In this document: piece by piece, positions 35,871 to 44,409 of the stretch | Position numbering within the stretch: position 1 is the stretch's first letter | Layout of the letters: each line of letters opens with the position of its first letter | Assembly: GCF_009828055.1 (NCBI RefSeq) | Contig: NZ_WTYB01000002.1 | Span: 124,001 to 188,000, forward strand | Length of the DNA: 64,000 nt | Source: Erythrobacter ramosus | GTDB taxonomy: Bacteria > Pseudomonadota > Alphaproteobacteria > Sphingomonadales > Sphingomonadaceae | Direction of reading: 5' to 3' | Position numbers and translations under genes: made by a program | The notes under the pieces: generated by a model | Seen by the model: only the letters and a program-made list of their open reading frames with translations | Told to the model about the DNA's origin: nothing | Databases searched by the model: none

Positions 35871-37217
35871 ATGACGGATATGAAATTTGCACGCGCTGCC
35901 CTGCTGGCTGGCCTCGCCGCCGCAAGCCTGACCGGCTGCAAGGGCGGGCTGTTCGGCGGCGGGGATGAAAAGACCACGCCGACGATTGGCAACCGTATGC
36001 CGATCCTTTCGCGGATCGAAAGCGGGGCCGAGGTCGATCCGGCGCTGGCTGGGATCTCAGTCGTCCTGCCGCCGCAGCGCACCAACCCCGAATGGGGTCA
36101 GACCGGCGGCGCGGCGAGCAAGTCCTACGGCCACCTCGCTCTGTCGGAAAATCCCACCAAGGTGTGGACCGCCACCGTCGCTGGCTCGACCAACCGGATG
36201 CGCCTTGCCTCAGCCCCGGTGGTGGGCAGCGGCAAGCTGTTTGCCGAAGGCACAGACGGCGTGATTGTCGCCTTCGACAAGGCCACCGGCGCCAAGCTGT
36301 GGACCCGCGGCGAAGATGACATGACCAAGGATCAGGTACCGTCCGCCTTCGGCGGCGGGGTCAGCTACGAAGCGGGCAAGCTCTACGCCACCAACGGTGT
36401 GGGCGATGTGAAGGCCGTCAACGCTGAGACCGGCGAAGTGATCTGGAAGATCAAGCCCGCAGGTCCGATGCGCGGATCGCCGACGATTGCCTTCGGCCAG
36501 CTGTTCGTGATGACGCAGGACAACCAGATCATCTCGCTCAACATCAACGATGGTTCGCTGATGTGGGACGAATCGGGTTCGAACACCCAGTCGGGCGTGT
36601 TCGGCGTGGCCGCGCCTGCTGCCGGGCAGGGCACGATCGTCGCCGGCTATTCGAGCGGAGAGCTGTCGGCCTATCGCTACGAGAACGGACGTACCCTGTG
36701 GTCGGACGCGTTGGCGCGCACCAATATCTCGACCACGGTCGGCTCCATCACCGATATCGACGCCGATCCGATCATCGATTCCGGCCGGGTCTATGCGCTC
36801 GGGCAGGGCGGTCGCATGGCCGCCTACGAACTGGTCACCGGCCAGCGCATCTGGGAATTGAACCTTGCGGGCATTTCGACCCCGGCGATTGCTGGTGAGT
36901 GGATCTTCACGCTCACCGATGACGCGCGCCTGCTCGCCATCTCTCGGTCTTCGGGCCGCGTGCGCTGGATCACGCAGTTGCAGCGCTACAAGGACGAGGA
37001 AGACAAGAAAGGCCCGATTTTCTGGACCGGCCCGGTGCTGGCAGGCGGCCACCTGTGGGTCGCAAGCTCGCGCGGCGAGATGTGGAAGGTCAGCGCGGGC
37101 GAAGGCTCGGCCTCGCTGTTTGCCGATATCGGCCAGCCGGTCAGCCTGCCGCCGCTGGTGGCTGACGGGATGCTCTACCTGATGGATGACGCGGGCACGA
37201 TCCACGCCTGGAAGTAG
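35871..37217 (+). CDS. bamB: BamB-like PQQ-repeat outer membrane lipoprotein
   Basis: BamB is the beta-propeller lipoprotein of the outer-membrane BAM complex. The precursor of 448 residues has signal FARAALLAGLAAASLTGC with lipobox LTGC. Blades with repeated PQQ-type pattern follow, such as GVIVAFDKATGAKLWTRG, GDVKAVNAETGEVIWKI and GRMAAYELVTGQRIWELN. A second ATG at 35880 is possible. It follows the YfgM-like gene by 25 bp. Confidence 0.9.
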   Translation: MTDMKFARAALLAGLAAASLTGCKGGLFGGGDEKTTPTIGNRMPILSRIESGAEVDPALAGISVVLPPQRTNPEWGQTGGAASKSYGHLALSENPTKVWTATVAGSTNRMRLASAPVVGSGKLFAEGTDGVIVAFDKATGAKLWTRGEDDMTKDQVPSAFGGGVSYEAGKLYATNGVGDVKAVNAETGEVIWKIKPAGPMRGSPTIAFGQLFVMTQDNQIISLNINDGSLMWDESGSNTQSGVFGVAAPAAGQGTIVAGYSSGELSAYRYENGRTLWSDALARTNISTTVGSITDIDADPIIDSGRVYALGQGGRMAAYELVTGQRIWELNLAGISTPAIAGEWIFTLTDDARLLAISRSSGRVRWITQLQRYKDEEDKKGPIFWTGPVLAGGHLWVASSRGEMWKVSAGEGSASLFADIGQPVSLPPLVADGMLYLMDDAGTIHAWK

Positions 37218-37259
37218 GTTCCAACAGGGGTTTTTCCGCGGAGGGGCGTTTGCCCCCGG

Positions 37260-37309
37260 TTGACCCCTGTTTGACCCGCCATTGGTCGCGGCATATGCCT
37301 TTTTGACCC
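37260..37309 (+). repeat. three direct copies of TTGACCC
   Basis: TTGACCC occurs at 37260-37266, 37271-37277 and 37303-37309, starting 11 and then 32 bases apart, close to one and three helical turns. The copies lie upstream of the methyltransferase gene at 37366. A short dyad GGGGC-GTTT-GCCCC just before them may be the bamB terminator. They could be sites for a regulator. Confidence 0.45.
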
Positions 37310-37365
37310 GGTTTCGGGCGCGTTTTGCCGAGCTGTTAACCAATAGGCTGTAGGGCAGAGCGGTC

Positions 37366-38790
37366 ATGACCGCGCCGTTCTCGCCCGTTCCAACATCGCG
37401 CACAGCGCCGCCGTTGCGCCGCCCCGAAAGCGACGTTTCGACCGGCGTCGGATTTGCCGGGCTGGCGGGGCTGTTTGTATGGATCGCCTTCTGCCGATCC
37501 TACCCTGAAATCGCCGGCGTGCTGGGTCTGGGCGGCGGTTTGTCGGGGGAGCGGGGCGTGCTCTCCGGCCCCTACGCCGCGCTCGCCGCGATGCTGTTTA
37601 CGGCGGTGCCGATGGCCCTGTGGTCGGTGCTGATCGACAAGGTCCACCTGCGCCCCTCAACCGGGATCGACTGGAAACTCGCCCGCCCCATCGCCGAAGT
37701 GCTGCCGGTGTCGGTAGTGAAGCTGTGCGGATTGTGGGCGACTTGGGCGTTGCTCGCAGCGTTCTATGCGTTGGCGCGGTGGTACTGGTCGGGCAGTTAT
37801 CTGTTCGCGATGGAGGTGCTGACCATCGCCATCCTGCCGCTCGTAATCCTCTCAGTTCCTTATGTGATCTGGATCGACCGCTATCTGGTCGAGCCGCGCG
37901 ATGCGACCTTCCAGTTCGGTGCTTTCGTGCTCGGAGGGGGAGTGATCGGGCGTGAGCAATGGGACAGCGGCACCATCGCCAAGCACTGGCGGGCCTGGGC
38001 GATCAAGGGCTTTTTCGGCGCCTTCATGATCTCGATCCTGCCGCCCGGCTTTGCTCAGATTGTCGAGAGCAGTCCGGCGCAACTCATTGCCAATCCTGTC
38101 GAATTCGTGATGCTGCTGGTCACGCTGTTGTTCGTGATCGACGTCCAGATCGGCACGGTCGGTTACCTTTTGACGCTGCGCCCGCTGGATTCGCATATCC
38201 GTTCGGGCAACCCGTTCCTCGCAGGCTGGCTGGCGGCGCTGCTGTGCTATCCGCCCTTCGTGTGGGGGATTATCGGACCGAACGACCAGATCCTGAGCTA
38301 TGAATTCGCCACCCCAGGCTGGGCGCACTGGTTTGCCGGGAATGATGCGCTGCTGTGGGCGTGGGGCGGCGTTCTGCTATTGCTGACTGGCATTTACGCT
38401 TGGGCGACGGTGGTGTTCGGCATCCGCTTTTCGAACCTCACCTATCGCGGCGTGCTGACCCACGGGCCGTATCGTTTCACCCGCCACCCGGCCTATCTGT
38501 CGAAGAACCTGTTCTGGTGGGCCTCGGTCCTGCCGTTTCTGGTGACCAACGGATCGCTAGCGGATGCCATCCGCAACTCGGTGTTCCTGCTGGTCGTCAA
38601 CGGCATCTACTATTGGCGGGCTCAGACCGAAGAGGCGCACCTTCTCGCCGAAGACCCCAAGTATCGCGATTATCACGCGTGGATGGAGCAGCACGGCATG
38701 ATCACCGCGCCGCTCGCGCGTCTGAAGCGGATGCTCACCGGTAGCCCGGCACCCCGCCGTGAAGAGACGCATCCCTTCCCGGCGGAGTAG
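37366..38790 (+). CDS. ICMT-like isoprenylcysteine carboxyl methyltransferase family membrane protein
   Basis: This 474-residue protein has about ten hydrophobic segments. The C-terminal third has the ICMT/PEMT signature THGPYRFTRHPAYLSKNLFW followed by YYWRAQTEEAHLLAEDPKYR, which binds SAM and the membrane substrate. The N-terminal two thirds form extra membrane helices of unknown role, making it longer than the simple ~200-residue ICMT-like proteins. The lipid or isoprenoid substrate is unknown. Confidence 0.75.
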   Translation: MTAPFSPVPTSRTAPPLRRPESDVSTGVGFAGLAGLFVWIAFCRSYPEIAGVLGLGGGLSGERGVLSGPYAALAAMLFTAVPMALWSVLIDKVHLRPSTGIDWKLARPIAEVLPVSVVKLCGLWATWALLAAFYALARWYWSGSYLFAMEVLTIAILPLVILSVPYVIWIDRYLVEPRDATFQFGAFVLGGGVIGREQWDSGTIAKHWRAWAIKGFFGAFMISILPPGFAQIVESSPAQLIANPVEFVMLLVTLLFVIDVQIGTVGYLLTLRPLDSHIRSGNPFLAGWLAALLCYPPFVWGIIGPNDQILSYEFATPGWAHWFAGNDALLWAWGGVLLLLTGIYAWATVVFGIRFSNLTYRGVLTHGPYRFTRHPAYLSKNLFWWASVLPFLVTNGSLADAIRNSVFLLVVNGIYYWRAQTEEAHLLAEDPKYRDYHAWMEQHGMITAPLARLKRMLTGSPAPRREETHPFPAE

Positions 38791-38792
38791 GA

Positions 38793-39095
38793 TCACATCA
38801 CCGGTGCGCCGTCATCGGCGTGGAATTTGAGCGCTTCGACCACCTGAAAATCGAGCCCGCTGATCGCGGCGCCGAAGGCCGCCATGTGCGGCGTCGCGAA
38901 ATGCGCGGCGAGGGCAGCGTCGTCCACCCACTTCTCGACGATGTGCAGCACCGAAGGGTCGAGCACGTCCTGCGTGAACGCATAGGCGATGCACCCGGCC
39001 TCAGCATTGGAAGCCGCGACCATATCGGCAATCGCCGCCCGCGCCGGTTCCATTGCGCCTTCGCCCACCTTGGCCTTGGCCAGCACGATCAGCAT
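38793..39095 (-). CDS. ABM domain putative quinol monooxygenase
   Basis: This 100-residue ferredoxin-like dimer protein opens MLIVLAKAKVGEGAMEPARA and has the family pieces AEAGCIAYAFTQD, HIVEKWVDDAALAAHFATPH and FGAAI. YgiN/ABM proteins are linked to quinone oxidation or antibiotic synthesis, but many have no proven role. It lies 14 bp after gshA on the same strand. Confidence 0.82.
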   Translation of the reverse strand: MLIVLAKAKVGEGAMEPARAAIADMVAASNAEAGCIAYAFTQDVLDPSVLHIVEKWVDDAALAAHFATPHMAAFGAAISGLDFQVVEALKFHADDGAPVM

Positions 39096-39109
39096 AGTGT
39101 CACTCTCCC

Positions 39110-40480
39110 TCAGAACGACTGTTCATAGACGCGGGAGATGTCCCCGTTCCACTCGCCATTATAGGCATCGAGCAGGCGCTGGGCCGGAACCTTGCCGCTG
39201 GCGACGATCTCGTCGAGCGTTTCGAGGTAGCCGGTTTCGTTGTCGCCAGACGCGTTCAGCCGTGCCCGGGCTTTCAGGCCTGAATGCGCGATCTTGAGCA
39301 CCTCGCGCCCCAGATCCTGCAAGGTGCCGCCATCGGGCGAGCGGGTGGCAAGCGCGAGACGCGGCACTTCGCTCCGGAGCCGTTCGCGCTCCTCCATCGT
39401 CCAGCCCTTGACCAGATCCCACGCTGCATCGAGCGCGCCCTGATCATACAGCAACCCGACCCAGAAAGCGGGCAGGGCGCAAATCCGGCTCCACGGCCCG
39501 CCATCCGCGCCACGCATTTCGAGGAAGCTCTTCAGCCGCACCTCCGGGAAGGCAGTCGAAAGGTGATCCCACCAGTCGCTCTGCGTCGGGCGCTCGCCGG
39601 GGAGCACGCTGAGCTTGCCATCGAGGAAATCGCGGAAAGACAGGCCCGCTGCGTCGATATACTTCCCGTCGCGGAAGACGAAATACATCGGCACATCAAG
39701 CATATACTTGGCCCAGCGCTCATAACCGAAGCCCTCCTCGAACACGAAGGGCAGCATCCCGGTGCGGTGCGGATCGGTGTCCGACCAGATGTGCGATCGG
39801 TAGGACAGGAACCCGTTGGGCTTGCCTTCGGTGAAGGGCGAATTGGCGAACAGCGCGGTCGCCAGTGGTTGCAGCGCAAGGCCGACGCGGAACTTCTTCA
39901 CCATGTCGGCTTCGGACTGGTAATCGAGGTTCACCTGAATGGTGCAGGTGCGCAGCATCATGTCGAGGCCCATGCTGCCGACGCGCGGCATGTGGCGCAG
40001 CATGATATCGTAGCGGCCCTTGGGCATGATCGGCAGTTCGGCGCGGGTCTTGTCCGGCCACATGCCAAGGCCGAGATAGCCGACCCCGCATTTCTCGCCG
40101 ACTTCCTTGACCTGCGCCAAGTGCCGCCCGGTTTCCGCGCAGGTCTGGTGCAGGTTTTCGAGCGGCGCGCCCGACAATTCGAGCTGTCCTGCCGGTTCAA
40201 GGCTGACCGCGCCATCTTCGCCTTTCAGGGCGATGACGTTTCCGCCTTCTTCAACGGGTTCCCAGCCGAACTTCTCAAGCCCGCCCAAGAGATCGCGGAT
40301 GCCGCAAGGCTCGTCGTACGACGGCGCGCGCTTGTCCGAATGCTTGTAAACCAGCTTTTCGTGCTCGGTGCCGATGCGCCAGCGCTCGGGCGGTTTTTCG
40401 CCCTTCAGCATCGGTGTGACGAGTTGGTCGAGGCTTTCGATCACCGGATCGTCGGCAGTGGAAGCTTCGCGTGTGCTCAT
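39110..40480 (-). CDS. gshA: glutamate--cysteine ligase, plant/alphaproteobacterial type
   Basis: GshA makes gamma-glutamylcysteine, the first step of glutathione synthesis. From ATG 40480 it has 456 residues, starting MSTREASTADDPVIESLDQL; the earlier ATG at 40630 is rejected. Signatures are RWRIGTEHEKLVYK, GDGAVSLEPAGQLELSGAP-like sequence, MPRVGSMGLDMMLRTCTIQ and WSDTDPHRTGMLPFVF. This type-3 family is found in plants and alphaproteobacteria. Confidence 0.93.
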   Translation of the reverse strand: MSTREASTADDPVIESLDQLVTPMLKGEKPPERWRIGTEHEKLVYKHSDKRAPSYDEPCGIRDLLGGLEKFGWEPVEEGGNVIALKGEDGAVSLEPAGQLELSGAPLENLHQTCAETGRHLAQVKEVGEKCGVGYLGLGMWPDKTRAELPIMPKGRYDIMLRHMPRVGSMGLDMMLRTCTIQVNLDYQSEADMVKKFRVGLALQPLATALFANSPFTEGKPNGFLSYRSHIWSDTDPHRTGMLPFVFEEGFGYERWAKYMLDVPMYFVFRDGKYIDAAGLSFRDFLDGKLSVLPGERPTQSDWWDHLSTAFPEVRLKSFLEMRGADGGPWSRICALPAFWVGLLYDQGALDAAWDLVKGWTMEERERLRSEVPRLALATRSPDGGTLQDLGREVLKIAHSGLKARARLNASGDNETGYLETLDEIVASGKVPAQRLLDAYNGEWNGDISRVYEQSF

Positions 40481-40602
40481 GGAATGAGGCCCTCTCTGGC
40501 CGGTTGCTTTAGAAAACTGGTTTGCCGGTGGGAAGGCAAATTCGCGTTTGGCGGGGTGAAGCCGAATTGTCTTGCCGTAAAGTGATGGGCGCGCGGGCGG
40601 CG

Positions 40603-41346
40603 CTACCAATCCCCGGCGGTGGCCATCCATGCCGCGAGCGCGGCGATGGCGGCGGTCTCGCCCCGCAGGATGCGCGGGCCGAGGGTGATGGGGCGGGCGG
40701 CAGGGTGCGCCCGGATCGCGGCGCGCTCGGCCTCGTCGAAGCCGCCTTCGGGGCCGGTGAGGATCGCGGCGGGGCCGGTATGGGCGGCGAAGGCCTCGGC
40801 GGCAGGCGCGCCGCCTTTCTCGTCGGCGAAGAATAGCGCGCGGCCTTCCGGCCAGCTTGCCAGCAGTGTGTCGAGCTTCACCGGATCAGCCAGCTGCGGC
40901 AGCGCGGTGCGGGCGCATTGTTCGGCGGCTTCGGTGGTGATCGCGAGGGCGCGTTCTAGGTTGAGCTTATCTGCCACGCAGCGCCGGGTGATGAGCGGCT
41001 GGATACGCGCGGCGCCCAGTTCGGTCGCCTTTTCGAGGATGAGGTCGAAGCGGTCCTTCTTCAGCAGGGCGGGGCAGAGCCACAGATCCGGCACAGCCTC
41101 GCGCTCCCGCAACTTCTCCACGACGTCGAGCAGCACATCGCGCTTGCACGCATCCGCCACGCGCGCGGCCCATTCCCCCGTCATGTCGTCGCACAGGATC
41201 ACGGCGTCGCCGGGCGCTACCCGCATCACGCGGGCGAGGTAATGCGCCGGGTTACCCTCGATCCGCACAGCCGCGCCTGCCGCCAGAGGTCCGGCGACAA
41301 ACAGGCGCGGGGCGCTTTTCGGAGGCCAAGCGGGGGTTGCAGGCAT
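40603..41346 (-). CDS. rsmE: 16S rRNA (uracil(1498)-N(3))-methyltransferase
   Basis: RsmE methylates U1498 of 16S rRNA. The 247-residue protein has an N-terminal PUA-like part (RLFVAGPLAAGAAVRIEG) and the SPOUT knot AAILTGPEGGFDEAERAAI, with ITLGPRILRGETAAIAALA at the end. All SAM-binding loops are present. It diverges from a membrane protein gene across 39 bp. It lies 122 bp after gshA by position. Confidence 0.94.
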   Translation of the reverse strand: MPATPAWPPKSAPRLFVAGPLAAGAAVRIEGNPAHYLARVMRVAPGDAVILCDDMTGEWAARVADACKRDVLLDVVEKLREREAVPDLWLCPALLKKDRFDLILEKATELGAARIQPLITRRCVADKLNLERALAITTEAAEQCARTALPQLADPVKLDTLLASWPEGRALFFADEKGGAPAAEAFAAHTGPAAILTGPEGGFDEAERAAIRAHPAARPITLGPRILRGETAAIAALAAWMATAGDW

Positions 41347-41385
41347 GGCTTTGCACTAGGCGCAGCGCCCGCTAGTGAGCAAGTC

Positions 41386-41772
41386 ATGTCCGCACGCACC
41401 GCACAGTTCCTCATCGCTGCCGTCTTCCTGATACTGGGAGGCTGGGCGCTGTTCGCCCCCGCGAGCGTGATCGAGCTCGCCTTCACCCAACCCTATAGGG
41501 ACACCAGCTTCATCAACCGCTTTACCATCGCCTGCTTCGGATCGCAGGCAGTATTGTTCGGGTTGATGGCGCTGGTGACCCGTTGGAGCGCCCGCAGTTT
41601 TGCCGTCTTCGCCGTGCTGCTGCTGCCGTTCTTCGGCTTCAACTACTGGTTCCATTACGAAGTGCCGGTGCTGACTTCGATCGGGATGCTCGACTTTGCG
41701 GGGAACGTGACGATGCTGGTGCTGGCGATCATCGGTTGGCGTGCGGCGCGGGCAGACGAGGCGCGCGCATGA
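41386..41772 (+). CDS. four-TM membrane protein of unknown function
   Basis: The start ATG 41386 gives 128 residues with four hydrophobic helices (TAQFLIAAVFLILGGWALFA, GSQAVLFGLMALV, FAVFAVLLLPFFGFNYWF, GNVTMLVLAIIGWRAA). I do not recognise a family. The earlier in-frame ATG lies inside rsmE. Its stop overlaps the ubiA start as ATGA, so the two are translationally coupled, which hints at a membrane or quinone context. Confidence 0.78.
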   Translation: MSARTAQFLIAAVFLILGGWALFAPASVIELAFTQPYRDTSFINRFTIACFGSQAVLFGLMALVTRWSARSFAVFAVLLLPFFGFNYWFHYEVPVLTSIGMLDFAGNVTMLVLAIIGWRAARADEARA

Positions 41773-42689
41773 CCGAACAGATTGTCCCCGATAGCGAGCG
41801 CAACAGTCTTTCGGGCGGCCTCGTCGCCCGCCTGCCGCAACGCCTGCGCGATCTGGCGTTGCTGGCGCGGTTTGATCGGCCGATTGGCTGGTGGCTGCTG
41901 TTCTGGCCCTGCGTTTTCGGGGTATGGCTGGCGGGAGCGGGCGCGCAGCCGGTGTTGCTTGGCTGGATGCTGCTGGGGAGCATCGCCATGCGCGGGGCGG
42001 GGTGCGTCTATAACGACATCGTTGATGCTGATCTCGACGCGCAGGTCGCGCGGACGGCCTTGCGTCCAGTGGCGAGCGGGCGGGTTTCGAAGCGCGTCGC
42101 GTGGGGCTGGCTGCTGGCGCTGTGCCTCGTCGGCCTGACCGTGCTCCTCCAACTGCGCTGGGAGGCGCAGTTGGTCGCGCTCGGCAGCCTCGCGCTGGTT
42201 GTGGCTTATCCCTTCATGAAGCGCATCACCTGGTGGCCGCAGGCGTGGCTGGGGATGGTGTTCAACTGGGGCCTGCTGGTCGGCTGGACCGAGCTCAGGT
42301 TCGACAATTGGCCCGCGCTGGCGGCGGTCTATGCCGGGTGCATTGCTTGGGTGATCGGGTACGACACGATCTATGCCCTGCAAGACCGCGAGGATGACGC
42401 GATGGTCGGCATCCGCTCATCCGCGCTGGCGATGGGCGCGCGGGTGACGGGCGGCGTGGCGGCATTCTATGCGGGCGCTGTGGGTCTGTGGGGCTTGGGC
42501 TTCTGGCTTTATCGTCCCGATGCGCTGGTGCTGCTGGCGCTGGTGCCGGTGGCGGGGCATCTCGCTTGGCAGGTGGCGACGCTCGACGCGGATGATCCCG
42601 AGAACCCGCTCGCCCGGTTCCGGTCGAACCGCTGGGCCGGGGCGCTGATGGCGGCGGCGTGCTTTGTGGTCGGCAACGCGGGGGCCTGA
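41769..42689 (+). CDS. ubiA: 4-hydroxybenzoate polyprenyltransferase
   Basis: UbiA attaches the polyprenyl tail to 4-hydroxybenzoate in ubiquinone synthesis at the inner membrane. The 306-residue protein has the two Asp-rich motifs, VYNDIVDADLDAQVARTALR and YALQDREDDAMVGIRSSA, in a set of nine helices. RFDRPIGWWLLFWPCVFGVW is a UbiA-style opening. The start ATG overlaps the previous stop. Confidence 0.94.
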   Translation: MTEQIVPDSERNSLSGGLVARLPQRLRDLALLARFDRPIGWWLLFWPCVFGVWLAGAGAQPVLLGWMLLGSIAMRGAGCVYNDIVDADLDAQVARTALRPVASGRVSKRVAWGWLLALCLVGLTVLLQLRWEAQLVALGSLALVVAYPFMKRITWWPQAWLGMVFNWGLLVGWTELRFDNWPALAAVYAGCIAWVIGYDTIYALQDREDDAMVGIRSSALAMGARVTGGVAAFYAGAVGLWGLGFWLYRPDALVLLALVPVAGHLAWQVATLDADDPENPLARFRSNRWAGALMAAACFVVGNAGA

Positions 42690-42696
42690 TCGCGCG

Positions 42697-43326
42697 ATGT
42701 GCAACCTCTACCGCATGACCAAGCCCGTGAGCGAAGTCGCCGCGTGGTTTGATGCGGTGGCAGCAGCCGAGGGCGCGAACTTTGCCGAGGAGGTCTATCC
42801 CGGCTATCCGGGCCTCGTCGTGGCTGACGGAGCGGTCAGGCCCATGACATGGGGCTTCCCGCTGGTGCTCAAGGGCGCGAAGGGTCAGTTGCTCAAGCCC
42901 AAGCCGGTCAACAATGCACGCACCGACAAGCTCGGTACTTTCTTCTGGCGGCACGCCTTCGAGGAACGCCGCTGCCTCATCCCGCTGACCGCATGGGCCG
43001 AGGCGGAAGGCGCCAAGGGCCGGATGACGCGCACGTGGCTGTCACAGCCTGATGCTCCGCTCCTAGCCGCTGCCGGGGTGTGGCGGCAGAGCGAGGAGTG
43101 GGGCGCGTGCTATGCGATGGTCATGACGGACAGCGAAGGCTCGGACGCCGCCGCCGTCCACACCCGGATGCCGGTGCTGCTTGCTCCGGGCGATCACGCA
43201 ATGTGGACGGGCGGCACCCCGGACGAGGCGCTGGCGCTGTGCCGGGCGTGGGAGGGGCCGCTGGTGACCGACCGGACGCCTGATCCGTGGGTCAGGGGTG
43301 CGGCCAGTCAGCCCGGATTGCTTTAA
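42697..43326 (+). CDS. SOS response-associated peptidase (SRAP/YedK/HMCES)
   Basis: SRAP proteins cross-link to abasic sites in single-stranded DNA through a Cys at position 2. The frame starts MCNLYRMTKPVSEVAAWF at ATG 42697, and initiator Met removal would expose Cys2. Other active-site regions are seen in KPVNNARTDKLGTFFW, the ITAWAEAE-like LTAWAEAEG and HTRMPVLLAPGDHAMW. The length, 209 residues, is normal. It meets the VOC gene tail to tail, sharing TTAA. Confidence 0.93.
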   Translation: MCNLYRMTKPVSEVAAWFDAVAAAEGANFAEEVYPGYPGLVVADGAVRPMTWGFPLVLKGAKGQLLKPKPVNNARTDKLGTFFWRHAFEERRCLIPLTAWAEAEGAKGRMTRTWLSQPDAPLLAAAGVWRQSEEWGACYAMVMTDSEGSDAAAVHTRMPVLLAPGDHAMWTGGTPDEALALCRAWEGPLVTDRTPDPWVRGAASQPGLL

Positions 43327-43694
43327 GTGTAGCTCACCATCTCGAATTCGATCCCGTCCCAATCGAAGAAATAGAACCTGCGGCCGGGCTCGTAATCGGC
43401 ATGGTTGAAGGGCTCCAGCCCGGCGGCCTTGACCACCGCTTCGGCCGCGTCGAGATCATCGACCACAAGCCCGACATGGTTCAGCGGCATCCCCTTGGCG
43501 AAGCGATCGACCGGAGCGCCCTTGGTGTAAACCGCAATGTAATCAGCTTCCCCGCCGACATGGATCGTTTCGCCGCCCAGCTGCGAAGGTCCGCGCCAGC
43601 GGTCGTGCCAGCCCATCAGGTCGCGCAGCAGGGCGGCGCTGCGTTCGATGTCGCTGACAGTGATGTTGATGTGTTCGAGATAGCCTTTGGGCAT
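43323..43694 (-). CDS. VOC (glyoxalase/bleomycin resistance) family protein
   Basis: From ATG 43694 the protein has 123 residues and opens MPKGYLEHINITVSDIERSA, with two beta-alpha-beta-beta-beta repeats and metal-ligand positions in LEHINITV, MPLNHVGLVVDDL and the last EFEMVSY. The site AAAGGA lies 8-13 bases before the ATG. Function could be detoxification of an oxidised or electrophilic compound. Its promoter contains a SoxR box. Confidence 0.88.
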   Translation of the reverse strand: MPKGYLEHINITVSDIERSAALLRDLMGWHDRWRGPSQLGGETIHVGGEADYIAVYTKGAPVDRFAKGMPLNHVGLVVDDLDAAEAVVKAAGLEPFNHADYEPGRRFYFFDWDGIEFEMVSYT

Positions 43695-43760
43695 CGTGAG
43701 TCCTTTCGTTCCAGTCGATGAAACACCCACCGAGATGGGGGCGAATCAATCACCTTGCCC

Positions 43761-43791
43761 AGTCTGCAATCTCAACTTAACTTGAGGTCAA
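43761..43791 (-). promoter_or_regulatory. SoxR box within the VOC gene promoter
   Basis: The 18-bp site at 43770-43787 (TCTCAACTTAACTTGAGG on the plus strand) matches 16 of 18 positions of the SoxR dyad as I recall it. On the minus strand TTGACC (43791-43786) and CAGACT (43766-43761) act as -35 and -10 with a 19-bp spacer that covers the box, the overlong spacing typical of SoxR-activated promoters. The divergent soxR gene has a TATATC at 43794-43799 as its own -10 candidate. Confidence 0.75.
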
Positions 43792-43812
43792 GCTATATCG
43801 GAACACTCCTCC

Positions 43813-44265
43813 ATGCCCACCCGTCTCAAGCCATCCGACCTCCTCTCCATCGGCGAGATTGCCCGCCGAACGGGCCTGTCGGTTTCGGCGATCCGCTTCT
43901 ACGAGGACAAGCGACTGATCGAGCCGGTGCGGTCGGGTGGCAATCAGCGGCGCTTCCTGCGGTCGGATATCCGCCGCCTCAGTTTCATCCTCATCGCCCA
44001 GCGGCTTGGCCTGTCGCTGACCGAGATCGAGGCGGAATTGGCCAAGCTGCCGCAAGGCCGCACCCCGACCACACGCGATTGGGAGGCTATCAGCGCCGCG
44101 ATCCGCGCGCGGCTGGATGAACGCATCGCTGAACTCACCCGCACCCGCGACCGGCTGGACGGCTGCATCGGTTGCGGCTGCCTCAGCCTGACGCATTGCG
44201 CGATCTGGAACCCCGAGGATCAGCTGGCCGAGCAAGGCCCGGGCCCGCGCAAATTGCTCGGCTGA
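43813..44265 (+). CDS. soxR: redox-sensitive MerR-family activator SoxR
   Basis: SoxR senses redox-active compounds through a [2Fe-2S] cluster. The 150-residue protein has the MerR helix-turn-helix SIGEIARRTGLSVSAIRFYE, a dimerising helix and the cluster motif Cys118-x2-Cys121-x-Cys123-x5-Cys129. It diverges from the VOC gene and a SoxR box lies between. A soxS gene is absent, as expected outside enteric bacteria, so it should act directly. Confidence 0.95.
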   Translation: MPTRLKPSDLLSIGEIARRTGLSVSAIRFYEDKRLIEPVRSGGNQRRFLRSDIRRLSFILIAQRLGLSLTEIEAELAKLPQGRTPTTRDWEAISAAIRARLDERIAELTRTRDRLDGCIGCGCLSLTHCAIWNPEDQLAEQGPGPRKLLG

Positions 44266-44409
44266 CCGCGCAGGCACGCTCCAGACGGTCAACCGCGTCC
44301 GACGAACGGCAATCGCGTCGATCAATCACACAGCGCGCTCCACCAACATGGCTGTTATGGCGGTGGCTTGGTGCTAGTGTGCAAATGGGCCAAAATTCAG
44401 GGGACTAAA

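Noticed and set aside
43794..43799. SoxR box as part of a 19-bp spacer on the plus strand
   Set aside because: TATATC fits a -10 for soxR, but no acceptable -35 lies 17-20 bases before it, so the box is assigned to the minus-strand promoter.
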